DNA from: an uncultured Dysosmobacter sp.
GTDB taxonomy: Bacteria > Bacillota > Clostridia > Oscillospirales > Oscillospiraceae
Direction: 5' to 3'
Assembly (NCBI RefSeq): GCF_947631635.1
Contig: NZ_CANRMB010000021.1
Coordinates: forward strand, 1-55,823
Length of the DNA: 55,823 nucleotides
Every line of letters starts with the position of its first letter. Within the stretch, counting starts at the first letter, position 1. The translations under genes and the position numbers were made by a program. This document shows, piece by piece, positions 28,145 to 36,450 of this stretch. Under the pieces are notes generated by a model. That model was given only the letters and a program-made list of their open reading frames with translations. It was not told the origin of the DNA and did no database searches.

Positions 28145-29335
28145 CTACCATTGAGGTGAATTTTTCATTTCATCGATAACAACGGCATAAATCTTTGCAC
28201 GATTAAATAGTGATTCCACCACAGCATATTCGCGTATGTTATGGTTATATTGACCGATTACGCCACAGGAACACAACACCGGGATTCCCGCCATCCCGAT
28301 AGCACCGGCATCAGATCCGCCGCCTAATTGAATTGACCCGAACGGAGTAAACTCGTTTTCTATCGCAACTTTATTGATAAAGTCAAACAGTTTGAGAACT
28401 TGGTCATTCGTTTTGAACGGGTGAATTTTAGCAATGTCAATTTCGTACTCCGTGGTTGTTCCTTCGATAAAGTTCGTCTGCATAATCTCATTTACTTTGC
28501 TTAGCAGTTTCTGACCTTCTTCACTCGATGATATCCGCATATCCGCCGCAAAGTTACTACAATCGGGAATCGCCGAAGTTCCGGTGTTTCCACCACTATC
28601 AAAGATACTGATTGTAATGGTCGTGCCCTTGTCTAAATCAGTTAACTTCATCAGTTCTGCACATTTATAAATTGCTTCATGTACTGCGTTTTTTGCGGTA
28701 GTGAACTCGTTGCCAGCATGTCCGCCCAAACCACGAACCGTTGCATGTAATGTATACACCGACTTTCGTCCGATGCACAAGCTGTTGGAGATATGCCCGG
28801 TCTCCATGTTAAATGCGCAGAGCGCTCCGGATGCTTCCTTGGTAAAGAATTCATCGATATCTGTTTCCAGATGATCGCCTTCCTCTTCTCCGGCATACAT
28901 CATTTTTATGGGATGTGCATCATATCCAATCTCGCGCAGTGCTTTTACAACATACAACGAAACAATGATGCCCCCCTTCATGTCTAGAACACCCGGGCCG
29001 TATGCTTTGCCATCCCGAATCTCAAACGGTTCGGGTTTTCCAAATGCGCCCGTGCGGTGAACCGTATCTACATGTCCTGAAAAGATGATTGGTTTCCCAG
29101 GTCGGTTTTTTCCCAGAATACCAACAAGGACGCCTGCACGATCAGGTCGAGATTCCCTTATGTAACATTCAAATCCCTCTTGCTCCAACTCATTTCTCAG
29201 CCATGCCTGTGCCCTTTCGACCGCTTCTTTTTCTTCATAGTGGCCTTCAAGATTAACAAAAGTCTTCCACTTGTCAATCATTTCATCGCGATGCGCATCA
29301 ATAAAACTGACAATTTTCTCTCGATGAATATTCAT
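28145..29335 (-). CDS. M20 family zinc metallopeptidase (ArgE/DapE/CPG2-like)
   Basis: A 396-residue M20 amidohydrolase. Zinc-site motifs are present in order: SGHVDTVHR (His ligand and the catalytic Asp two residues on), GPGVLDMKGG (bridging Asp), GEEEGDH (general-base Glu then Glu ligand), and a C-terminal GGGSDAGAI region, with GLGGHAGNEF in the lid domain. These enzymes cut acyl-amino acids or dipeptides; the long lid and spacing resemble carboxypeptidase G2, which releases C-terminal glutamate. Codon use and AT content fit the island. It lies between the YfcC-type transporter and the AEC permease. Confidence 0.93.
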   Translation of the reverse strand: MNIHREKIVSFIDAHRDEMIDKWKTFVNLEGHYEEKEAVERAQAWLRNELEQEGFECYIRESRPDRAGVLVGILGKNRPGKPIIFSGHVDTVHRTGAFGKPEPFEIRDGKAYGPGVLDMKGGIIVSLYVVKALREIGYDAHPIKMMYAGEEEGDHLETDIDEFFTKEASGALCAFNMETGHISNSLCIGRKSVYTLHATVRGLGGHAGNEFTTAKNAVHEAIYKCAELMKLTDLDKGTTITISIFDSGGNTGTSAIPDCSNFAADMRISSSEEGQKLLSKVNEIMQTNFIEGTTTEYEIDIAKIHPFKTNDQVLKLFDFINKVAIENEFTPFGSIQLGGGSDAGAIGMAGIPVLCSCGVIGQYNHNIREYAVVESLFNRAKIYAVVIDEMKNSPQW

Positions 29336-29353
29336 TTCCCGATCCTCCCCGTC

Positions 29354-30004
29354 TTAGAATGGACCAAAGTGGATAGCCTGAGCAAATACCAGGAATGCCG
29401 CAGCAACAACACACCAGATGGACAACAGCGGGAAATAAAACTTCGCCCATTTGTTCCAGGGAATACCGGCAATGCCCAGGCAGGCGCCCTGCGTACCGTT
29501 TGTGGGCCAGAACATGTTGCTCAGACCGTCACCAAACTGATATGCCCAAACCACGGTTTGTCTTGTAATCCCACAGAGGTCGGCCAAAGGAGCCAGTATA
29601 GGGAAAAGCATAACCGCTTTGCCGCTGCCAGAAGACACAAAGAAGTTCAGAACTGTAACAATAATTAAAATTCCGATGACTGTCAGTCCACTGGGTAAAC
29701 CGCTTAGTACATTGGAGAGTCCGTGGACGATTGTGTCGATGATTTTGCCCTCAGTCATAAGAACATAGGCGGCTCTTGCCAGGCAGATATAAATCGCACC
29801 CAGCATGACATCTTTACAACCATCTGCAATTGCAACGCAGATATTACGAACAGACATCCCCGCGATGAGACCTGCGCCAACACCCATGACCAGGAACATA
29901 CCGGTCAATTCGGGAAGATCCCATTTCATGATCAGAACGGCCAGAATGGCAGAAATAAATACCACAACTGCGTAGATACCTGCGATTTTCTGCCGGGGAG
30001 TCAT
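29354..30004 (-). CDS. YfcC-type transporter, C-terminal half (second piece)
   Basis: A 216-residue hydrophobic protein with about five to six helices that matches the C-terminal half of YfcC/ArcD-like carboxylate or amino-acid transporters (for example SGSGKAVMLFPILAPLADL and FGDGLSNMFWPTNG). Whole YfcC proteins are about 465-500 residues; here the N-terminal half is a separate frame (30001-30750). The start ATG overlaps the upstream stop as ATGA, and there is no separate ribosome site, so expression needs re-initiation or frameshifting. One extra A at the junction would fuse the frames. It may be a genuine two-subunit transporter or a single gene with a one-base deletion. Confidence 0.85.
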   Translation of the reverse strand: MTPRQKIAGIYAVVVFISAILAVLIMKWDLPELTGMFLVMGVGAGLIAGMSVRNICVAIADGCKDVMLGAIYICLARAAYVLMTEGKIIDTIVHGLSNVLSGLPSGLTVIGILIIVTVLNFFVSSGSGKAVMLFPILAPLADLCGITRQTVVWAYQFGDGLSNMFWPTNGTQGACLGIAGIPWNKWAKFYFPLLSIWCVVAAAFLVFAQAIHFGPF

Positions 30005-30750
30005 TGAATATCATTTTGCTTAGCCAGATACTCGGATCTTTTGGCCATATCCTCCGCATACACGCTGGAAACTGTCGGATCTGCCAAAACTTTCTTTGCA
30101 TAGCGGGTCACGTACAAAATACCAATAGCCAGCATGACAATCATGCCAATAACACGCAGCTGCCACCCGGAATAAAGCGGCAACTCACAGATTTGCTGAC
30201 CAATAATGACCGTGAATGGATTGGCAAATGCAGCGGAGAATCCAACCGCAGAACCGAGAACCACGGTTGCCATCGTTGTAATGGAGTCAAAGCCTAATCT
30301 AAACATCAGCGGCATGACGATAGGAATATACACCATGCATAGCTCAGGCGTACCAATAAAGTTATCAATCAGTGCAAAGACCGTCATCAAAACAGGAATC
30401 ACCAGCAATCCCCGGCCTTCGAATTTGCGGGCAAGTGCAGACATTGCTGCATCGATCACATTAATACGGCGCAAAATCATAATTGCACCACCGGAAAAGA
30501 AAGTCATCGCCAAAATCGATGCGGCTCCAGAAAAGCCCGAACTGATAGAGCGTAATACGCCCATGGGGGAAACCGGTGCAGATTCAATGTACTGAAAACT
30601 TTCCGGATCAACAACAGATCGTCCTGTGGAGTTTACGATCCGTTCATAAGAACCAGCTGGGATAATGTACGTTAAGATTGCGATAAAAATCAGACAGCAA
30701 AATAGGATTGCCATTGTATGGGGCATCTGAAAACCTTTTTTCTCTTTCAT
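30001..30750 (-). CDS. YfcC-type transporter, N-terminal half (first piece)
   Basis: A 249-residue membrane protein with about six helices. It shows the family N-terminus (LTYIIPAGSYERI), the FFSGGAIMILRR helix hairpin, LIDNFIGTPELCMVYIP and GSAVGFSAAFANPFTVIIGQ. A strong AAGGAGG site precedes ATG 30750. It stops at TGA 30003-30001 right at the usual cytoplasmic loop before TPRQK, where the second piece starts. This family carries basic or acidic amino acids and related anions. Upstream lies the racemase and downstream the M20 peptidase, consistent with uptake of a peptide or amino-acid substrate. Confidence 0.85.
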   Translation of the reverse strand: MKEKKGFQMPHTMAILFCCLIFIAILTYIIPAGSYERIVNSTGRSVVDPESFQYIESAPVSPMGVLRSISSGFSGAASILAMTFFSGGAIMILRRINVIDAAMSALARKFEGRGLLVIPVLMTVFALIDNFIGTPELCMVYIPIVMPLMFRLGFDSITTMATVVLGSAVGFSAAFANPFTVIIGQQICELPLYSGWQLRVIGMIVMLAIGILYVTRYAKKVLADPTVSSVYAEDMAKRSEYLAKQNDIQ

Positions 30751-30793
30751 AAGATTGCCTCCTTCAATATTTTTAGGCTCCCATTATCACACC

Positions 30794-31483
30794 TCACGGT
30801 GCCAACGTATACTCCATGATTGACTTACAATGTACATCAACAGAACTGATGACAGGAATATCAGTATCCTCCTGGTGCAGCAGCAGAGGCAGCTCGGTGC
30901 AGCCCAGGATCACACCGTCAGCTTCATAACTGCCGATGATTTCCTTGAAGCGCTCACGGGTGCTATCCTTAAATACGCCGATGCACAGTTCGTCAAAGAT
31001 AATATTGTTAATTTCATCCTTGTCTGCATCGCTGGGAATGACCACTTCAATTCCGTGTTTTGCCAGCCCCTTGGGATAAAACTCGGAATTCATGGTGTAT
31101 TTGATACCGGTCAAAAGGATTTTTTTCATATGATGTGCCAGTGCGTACTGAGCAACGGACTCCACGATGCTGATCATCGGGACTGGGGCTTTGGGAGCGA
31201 CATCATCATACACGGAGTGGGGAGAGTTTGCGGTCATAGCGACAAAATCCACACCGGCCGCCGCCAAGTCGTTGATAGCGTTCAGAATGTATTCCCGATA
31301 ATCATCCATTCGATTTTCATTTTCCATATCAGTGAATTTCTGAAAATCCATGCTGTAGATCACCAGTTCAGGATAGTAATAATCGTGATACTGGTCATAG
31401 TACAGCCGCATCAGATTGTCGTAATACTGCAGGGTAGATTCATAACTGAACCCACCCAGCAGGCCAATTTTTTTCTTTTTCAT
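30794..31483 (-). CDS. Aspartate/glutamate racemase-family protein lacking the first Cys
   Basis: A 229-residue member of the Asp/Glu racemase superfamily. The start MKKKKIGLLGGFSYEST gives the phosphate/carboxylate-binding glycine loop. The second catalytic Cys is present (LGCTEL, C195). The first, normally in a CNTxH motif, is replaced: TANSPH puts Ala85 before Asn86, with Thr84 one residue before. E. coli YgeA is known to work with Thr in place of the first Cys, so activity is possible but not assured. I start at ATG 31483, 9 nt after AAAGG; tandem ATGs at 31492 and 31489 are too close to it. First gene of the island operon. Confidence 0.85.
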   Translation of the reverse strand: MKKKKIGLLGGFSYESTLQYYDNLMRLYYDQYHDYYYPELVIYSMDFQKFTDMENENRMDDYREYILNAINDLAAAGVDFVAMTANSPHSVYDDVAPKAPVPMISIVESVAQYALAHHMKKILLTGIKYTMNSEFYPKGLAKHGIEVVIPSDADKDEINNIIFDELCIGVFKDSTRERFKEIIGSYEADGVILGCTELPLLLHQEDTDIPVISSVDVHCKSIMEYTLAP

Positions 31484-31643
31484 ATACATCATCCTTTCTC
31501 CACCATTTTATCTGGTTGTGATTAAAAAAGATTATCACTGGCTGGTGCACCTTACCATTGATTACAGAGGTTATCAAGCGCATAGATATTTTTGCTAAAA
31601 AACACTCCATATATCTTCTTCTGCCTATAAAATACGCTTGAAA

Positions 31644-31746
31644 TTGTGTGGTGTAAATGTTAAAATTGTTTGGCGAACAATATTGTTTTGTTTGCCAAAC
31701 AACAAAAAAATGTGTGGCAAACAATTTGTCCGTCTTCGCCGAACAA
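31644..31746. promoter_or_regulatory. Five 15-bp operator sites with exact 22-bp spacing
   Basis: Consensus TTGTTTGSCRAACAA, close to a palindrome. The copies lie at 31644-31658 (weak), 31666-31680, 31688-31702, 31710-31724 and 31732-31746 (right half only well kept). Their centres are 31651, 31673, 31695, 31717 and 31739, each 22 bp apart, so all face one side of the helix. They occupy the 300-nt AT-rich divergent gap between the racemase operon and the GntR/MocR regulator, which is the obvious candidate ligand. No other gene is in this gap. Confidence 0.8.
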
Positions 31747-31787
31747 GTTCCACAAATATTTCTTCTTGACAGCAACAGAGGTGTTTT

Positions 31788-33173
31788 ATGCCATTTAATT
31801 CATTTGATGACTATCCCCTAACATGGAAACCCAGTATCTTAAAAGAAGGACAGGTACCTTTACATATTGAAATTGCAGAAAAGTTGGAACATGACATTCG
31901 CGATGGTTTGCTTCGTCCAAATACAAAACTTCCCCCTCAGCGGGAACTGGCAGATTTTTTAGATGTAAATTTGAGTACGATTGCCAAAGCGTTTAAGCTT
32001 TGCGCATCTAAAGGCTTGATTTGCGGAGAGGCTGGACGGGGGACTTATGTTTCATCAGACGTTATTTCCAACCTTCCCATGTTGGCCGAAGACGGCTTGA
32101 ACCATTGCATTAATTTAGGCGCGTCGCTTCCGATTCCGGAGCAAGATAAGTACACTTCACATGTGTTGAAGCAGCTCTTAAAAAAGGCCAACATAATCGG
32201 AGATATTTTTGCTTATCCGGGAACATATGGCGTAGATACCTACAAAAAATGCGGTGTAAAGTGGTTGTCCAGATATAAACTAAATGTTAAAGAAGATAAT
32301 ATTTTGATTACTGCAGGCTTGCAAAATGCTCTGTCTGTGACTTTGGCGGCGCTTTTTCGCTACGGCGATAAAATCGCAACAAATGCTGTAATCTATCCCG
32401 GATTTAAAAACATCGCAAATACATTAGGAATTCGCTTGGTTCCGATCCCCTATGTGGATCAGAATCTCGATGTCTCAAGTTTAAAACGGATTTGTGTGAA
32501 TGATACGATTAAGGGTATTTATTTGATTCCCGATCACCATAATCCAACTACTATTTATATGAGCTATGAGGAGCGGGCTGCGGTTGCAGACATTGCAAGG
32601 AAGTTTAACCTGATTTGCATCGAAGACAGCTCATTTTCGTTCCTGAGCCCTGAGCCTCATATGCCCATCACCGCACTGATACCCGAAAGGAGTATTTATA
32701 TTTCTTCCGTTTCTAATTCGCTTTCTCCAGGTTTTCGAATTGCGTTCGTATATGTGCCGACAGCATATATAGAGATAATGTTTACGACCCATGCCAACGT
32801 TAACGTTATGGCACCGCCGCTGGAAGCAGAGCTGGTTTCACAATTGATCAATTCGGGAATGGCGGAACAGATTATCGAGGAAAAACGTGAAGAGTTGATT
32901 AAGCGAAACACTCTAATTGATCTTTATTTGTCAAAATACTATATGTTGGGGGATTCGAATTCCCAATTTCGTTGGTTGCATCTTCCACGAAAGTGGAGTA
33001 GCGCGAATTTTGAGCGCGCAGCAAAGGAACGAGGGGTGCAAATATTTGGAAGCCAGCGTTTTGTTGTGGGAAATGCATCAGTTTTTCCTGCAGCCAGAAT
33101 AGCCATTAGTTCTCCCAGAAATGTAGCCTTGTTAGAACGCGGATTGGATATTTTGGCTACTCTTTTACACTGA
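31788..33173 (+). CDS. GntR/MocR-type transcriptional regulator with PLP-Lys replaced by Asn
   Basis: A 461-residue fusion of an N-terminal GntR winged helix (about 20-90; LPPQRELADFLDVNLSTIAKAF is the recognition region) with a fold-type-I aminotransferase domain. MocR regulators sense PLP-linked amino acids. The Asp that contacts the PLP ring nitrogen is present (CIEDSS, D280), as is a DHHNPTT turn, but the Schiff-base Lys is Asn310 (SSVSNSLSPGFR; codon 32715-32717). It therefore cannot form the internal aldimine in the usual way, and may bind an amino-acid-PLP adduct or a different ligand. GAGGTG precedes the ATG by 4 nt. It faces the racemase operon across the operator array. Confidence 0.92.
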   Translation: MPFNSFDDYPLTWKPSILKEGQVPLHIEIAEKLEHDIRDGLLRPNTKLPPQRELADFLDVNLSTIAKAFKLCASKGLICGEAGRGTYVSSDVISNLPMLAEDGLNHCINLGASLPIPEQDKYTSHVLKQLLKKANIIGDIFAYPGTYGVDTYKKCGVKWLSRYKLNVKEDNILITAGLQNALSVTLAALFRYGDKIATNAVIYPGFKNIANTLGIRLVPIPYVDQNLDVSSLKRICVNDTIKGIYLIPDHHNPTTIYMSYEERAAVADIARKFNLICIEDSSFSFLSPEPHMPITALIPERSIYISSVSNSLSPGFRIAFVYVPTAYIEIMFTTHANVNVMAPPLEAELVSQLINSGMAEQIIEEKREELIKRNTLIDLYLSKYYMLGDSNSQFRWLHLPRKWSSANFERAAKERGVQIFGSQRFVVGNASVFPAARIAISSPRNVALLERGLDILATLLH

Positions 33174-33202
33174 AAAAAGTTACAAAAATTTGGGTCTTAT
33201 TT

Positions 33203-33227
33203 TTCGAATCCCTCAGGGCGTACCAAA
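33203..33227 (+). repeat. Second att copy (tRNA-Arg 3' end fragment)
   Basis: These 25 nt match 26805-26829 at 24 positions (a C-to-G change in the acceptor stem). They come right after the regulator gene and mark the right edge of the AT-rich island. The rest of a tRNA is absent, so this is not a gene. Confidence 0.8.
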
Positions 33228-33259
33228 GCCGCTGAAATTCATCGAATTTCAGCGGCTTT
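33225..33259 (+). terminator. Terminator overlapping the att copy
   Basis: A 16-bp perfect stem (33225-33240 with 33244-33259, loop ATC), then GCTTTTG. It would end the regulator transcript and may also end the recombinase operon on the other strand. Confidence 0.75.
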
Positions 33260-33346
33260 GCTTTTGTCTTCTGTACTTTTCCTGGGCGTTTATTTTTGCG
33301 GTTCCCGTTTCATCCAAGCCGTGACTCATACGGGATATCGGAGCGG

Positions 33347-34405
33347 TCAGGGCTGGAGCGCGCCGGAGAAGAAGCTGCCTACTGCATTCGTCGCCTGTTT
33401 CTGCATCGAGGTCGTGACGTGGGCGTAGGTGTCCAGTGTGAAGCCCGCCGAGTAGTGGCCCAGCATGGCGGACAGGGTTTTCACATCCACACCGTTTTGG
33501 AGAGCCAGGACCGAGAAGGTGTGCCCATAGGGTATAATAAGGACACAACGGAATTCCCCATAAATCAGGGCTTTTCCGACCAGTCCTTAGTAATTTTTGA
33601 CCTAAAAGCGGCACAGAGTTTCGGCAAAAATTTTTATTATATCATGTCGAAGCAAGAAAGTCTCTGTCGAAATTTGTCGCATAGGTGTGTCTGAGATCGT
33701 GGAAGCGTATTCGCTCCATTTCAGCCCCAGCAACTCCCCTCGCCGGAGGCCAGTTGCCAGGTCGATGTAGTAGAGATCGAACACACCGCTGCGCCTTGCT
33801 TCTTCGAAGAAGGTGACGACGCTTTCCGGCGGCAGGATCTTCATCTCTTTTTTCTCCAGCTTCGGGAGGACTCAGCCTCTCGTTGGATTGCTGGGAATTA
33901 GCCGCTGCTCCACGGCGCAGTTCAGTGCAGAGGAGATCATCTGGTTGATATTCCGCACCGTTTCAACGCTGAGTCCCTTCGGTTTGTTTCTGGACTCTGT
34001 GCATTCTACCCTGCCATTTTCCAGCAGTTGCTTATACAGCCGCTGGAGGTCCATCGCCGTCAGTTTTTCCAGGGGAATATCCCCGAGAGCGGGCTTGATG
34101 TGGTTCTCGATGAAGCCTTGGTAGGTCTTGTGGGACGAGGGCCGGACTTGCAGCTTTGCGTAGTTCTCCATCCAAACATCCAGCCATTTTCCTACAGTGT
34201 ACTGCCCTGATTTTGTGTCCAGATTGCCGTTTTTCTCAATCGCCGTCTTGAGCTTTTTCTTGACCTCTGCCTGTGTCCTGCCGAGAACGTTTTTGTAGAT
34301 GGCCTTCCCGGTTACTGGATCGCGCCCTGCCGTGTAGCGGCCCTCCCAGCGGCCATCCTTTCGCTTACGGATGCTACCTTCTCCGTTGGCTCTGCGCTTT
34401 GCCAT
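33347..34405 (-). pseudogene. Broken tyrosine recombinase (first of three)
   Basis: The N-terminal part (34405 to 33872; MAKRRANGEGSIRKRKDGRW, the arm-binding and core-binding domains) stops at TGA. A catalytic piece follows in a shifted frame, with ATGLRRGELLGLKW (box I Arg). A short piece reading RIRFHDLRHTYAT (box II H-x-x-R) joins directly after it in yet another frame, so the stretch between the boxes is deleted. About 150 nt of AT-rich unrelated DNA (about 33530-33690) follows. Then a C-terminal piece resumes with GHTFSVLALQNGVDVKTLS and the nucleophile LDTYAHVTT, ending at TGA 33349-33347. Start overlaps the small gene upstream by one base, as in the intact copy at 37601. Confidence 0.85.
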
Positions 34406-34704
34406 CAGCGTCTACCTCCGTCCGCCAAATTACCGTCGTTCTCATCCATGCACTCCATCATCAGCCGAATGCCGAGGCGGAACCCCAAGATAAAATCTTC
34501 CAGAGCCGTGATACGGTCGATTTCGTGCTGTGCGTTGGTAAGCACATTGAGTAGTTTGCGTTCTTCTTCATTGAGCCGTTCTGTTAACTGGCTCTCACAG
34601 TCAGCGGCACGTTTCACCAAACGCCTTAGCTCTGAGTTTGCGACCATTTGCTTATCGTAGGGTACGATATTGCCGAAGTACAGATCCTCCAAAATCTTTC
34701 GCAT
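34405..34704 (-). CDS. Small DUF6809-type protein (copy 1)
   Basis: About 99 residues starting MRKILEDLYFGNIVPYDKQM, with AGGAGG 6-7 nt upstream of ATG 34704. Mostly helical; conserved segments are CESQLTERLNEEERKLL and a Gly-rich tail. It is about 85% identical by eye to the copy at 37601-37900, and the two also share about 80 nt of upstream sequence (CCACACAACATACCAGCA), so this is a tandem duplication of a two-gene unit. The stop overlaps the recombinase start by one base. The family is of unknown function; its constant pairing with a recombinase suggests an accessory role. The 318-nt gap to 35022 holds only a terminator and a short repeat. Confidence 0.8.
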   Translation of the reverse strand: MRKILEDLYFGNIVPYDKQMVANSELRRLVKRAADCESQLTERLNEEERKLLNVLTNAQHEIDRITALEDFILGFRLGIRLMMECMDENDGNLADGGRR

Positions 34705-34983
34705 CGGTCTGACCTCCTTTCCAGCCACACAACATACCAGCAACGGCGGGGAATAGCCAGTGGCTAAGGGCAGAGTTATCAGTTTGTTCAGAAATGAGTT
34801 CCACGAAGGTTGGCCCTACTCTTTGTAGGCATTGTGGCAATCAGACAGCAGAAACATACCCCTCACTATTTTCTCTGAATGTTCCCGACTTTATCGGGAC
34901 ACCTTGTTTTTTCAGCATTTATTCGGCTGTCTATTTTTTACAGCGCAGGCTTTGACCACATATTTGCCCACAGACAGAAAAGC

Positions 34984-35012
34984 GTCCCCGCTGGGAAAAA
35001 CCCAGCGGGGAC
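34984..35012 (-). terminator. Terminator of the recombinase operon
   Basis: A 12-bp perfect GC-rich stem (34984-34995 with 35001-35012) with an AAAAA loop, followed on the minus strand by CTTTTCTG. It lies 10 nt past the second recombinase. Confidence 0.8.
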
Positions 35013-35022
35013 AGTTGCTTAT

Positions 35023-36450
35023 TCAGCTTGCTCTGACTTCGTTCTCCATCCTTTCTCTTTCAGCGGTGATCGCCTTTTTCATCTCCGAGATAGCCTCCCT
35101 CAGCAGGGCCTCACATTCTTCCTTGGTGGGAGCATAGACATCCTTAAAATGTGTTGTCCCGTCTGGCCATACTCTGGAGAAGTATCCACGCCAGCGGTTG
35201 GTGTTGCATTGGGTTACGCTCCCGGTTCCCCATTTGCGCTTTCTGCCTTTTGTAGGCTGAAAGGCGGGGAGTTGCTCTGTAGCACGCTCGAGTTCCTGTT
35301 TCGGCTCCGCTTTTGCGATTCCACGGTCGATTTTCTCTGCCGCTGATTTCCTCATGGTATCTGTAGCGTGTGTGTAGATGTTCAGCGTCGTGTTACCGGA
35401 GGTGTGGCCCAAAATCGTGGACAGGGTCTTCACATCCATTCCATGGGCTAGCGCATTTGTGGCGAATCCGTGTCTCAAATCATGGAACCGTACCTGCCGG
35501 CACCCGGCATGGTCGAGGAGCTTGTTCAATCGGTGGCGGATCACGCTGGGACCGATGGGAGCGTCCTCCACTTTTGGGGAAGGGAACATCCACCGGGAGT
35601 CTACCGTTTTCCTGTATTCCCGCATGACATTCAATACAGAGGGTGGAAGGATGAGTGTTCGGATTCCTGCATCGGTTTTCGGCTCGGATATGGTCAACTT
35701 CCCATCTATCGGATAGATCTGCTTGTTGATCCGCAATTCCCCGGTGGTCATATTCAAATCATCCCACTGGAGCGCCATCAGCTCACCCAGCCGGAGTCCA
35801 GTAGCAAACTCCATGAGGAACACCTCATAGTAGCCTTCCTGATTGGCCTGAATCAAGAGTTTTCGCATTTCTTCTTTGGAGAGGATGTTCATCTCCTGTC
35901 GCTTACAAGTTGGAGCTTTGCAGTCCAGCGCCGGATTCTTGGGAATGAGGCATTCCTCCACCGCCTGATCCAATGCCCTGCGGCACAGACTATAGCAGTT
36001 GTGGATTTGACTGTCTGAGATACCGGCCCCACGTGTTTCTCGTTTCATGATCCGGCCATCCGTCTTCATCCAGACACACAGCTGCTGAATATCGCCGGCG
36101 GTCAGCTTGTTGAGCGGGACTTGCCCCAGCTTCGGGCGGATGTACGTCTCCATCAGCCGCTCATACCCACGCTGGGTATTGGGGCGGACGTTGGGCTTGC
36201 TGTATTTCTCATACCAGAAGGTGAGCCACTCCCCGAAGGGCATATCCGCTCTTGTAGTTCTTGGCGCTGGCCTATCTATGCTGTCTCTCAGTGCTTTCAG
36301 CTTCTCAACACACTCGCCCTTGGTTTTTGCCAGCACATTTTTTGTCTTGGGCAGGCCCTTGTCATCATAGCCGATGACCACTCGGCCTTCCCAGCGACCG
36401 TCCTTCCTCAGTCGGACGGTGCCCTCGCCGTTTTTGCGTTTTCTTCCCAT
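35023..36450 (-). CDS. Tyrosine recombinase with a second arm-type domain at the C-terminus
   Basis: A 475-residue integrase. Residues about 1-50 are an AP2-like arm-binding domain (GRKRKNGEGTVRLRKDGRWEG), about 65-160 the core-binding SAM-like domain, and about 190-385 the catalytic domain with FATGLRLGE (Arg), FHDLRHGFA (H-x-x-R), ILGHTSG and the nucleophile in LNIYTHAT. After that, residues about 399-450 (KGRKRKWGTGSVTQ, then RWRGYFSRVWPDG and a DVYAPTKEE-type helix) repeat the fold pattern of the N-terminal arm domain. Having two arm domains is unusual. The start overlaps the third recombinase by 43 nt. Catalytic residues are complete. Confidence 0.93.
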   Translation of the reverse strand: MGRKRKNGEGTVRLRKDGRWEGRVVIGYDDKGLPKTKNVLAKTKGECVEKLKALRDSIDRPAPRTTRADMPFGEWLTFWYEKYSKPNVRPNTQRGYERLMETYIRPKLGQVPLNKLTAGDIQQLCVWMKTDGRIMKRETRGAGISDSQIHNCYSLCRRALDQAVEECLIPKNPALDCKAPTCKRQEMNILSKEEMRKLLIQANQEGYYEVFLMEFATGLRLGELMALQWDDLNMTTGELRINKQIYPIDGKLTISEPKTDAGIRTLILPPSVLNVMREYRKTVDSRWMFPSPKVEDAPIGPSVIRHRLNKLLDHAGCRQVRFHDLRHGFATNALAHGMDVKTLSTILGHTSGNTTLNIYTHATDTMRKSAAEKIDRGIAKAEPKQELERATEQLPAFQPTKGRKRKWGTGSVTQCNTNRWRGYFSRVWPDGTTHFKDVYAPTKEECEALLREAISEMKKAITAERERMENEVRAS

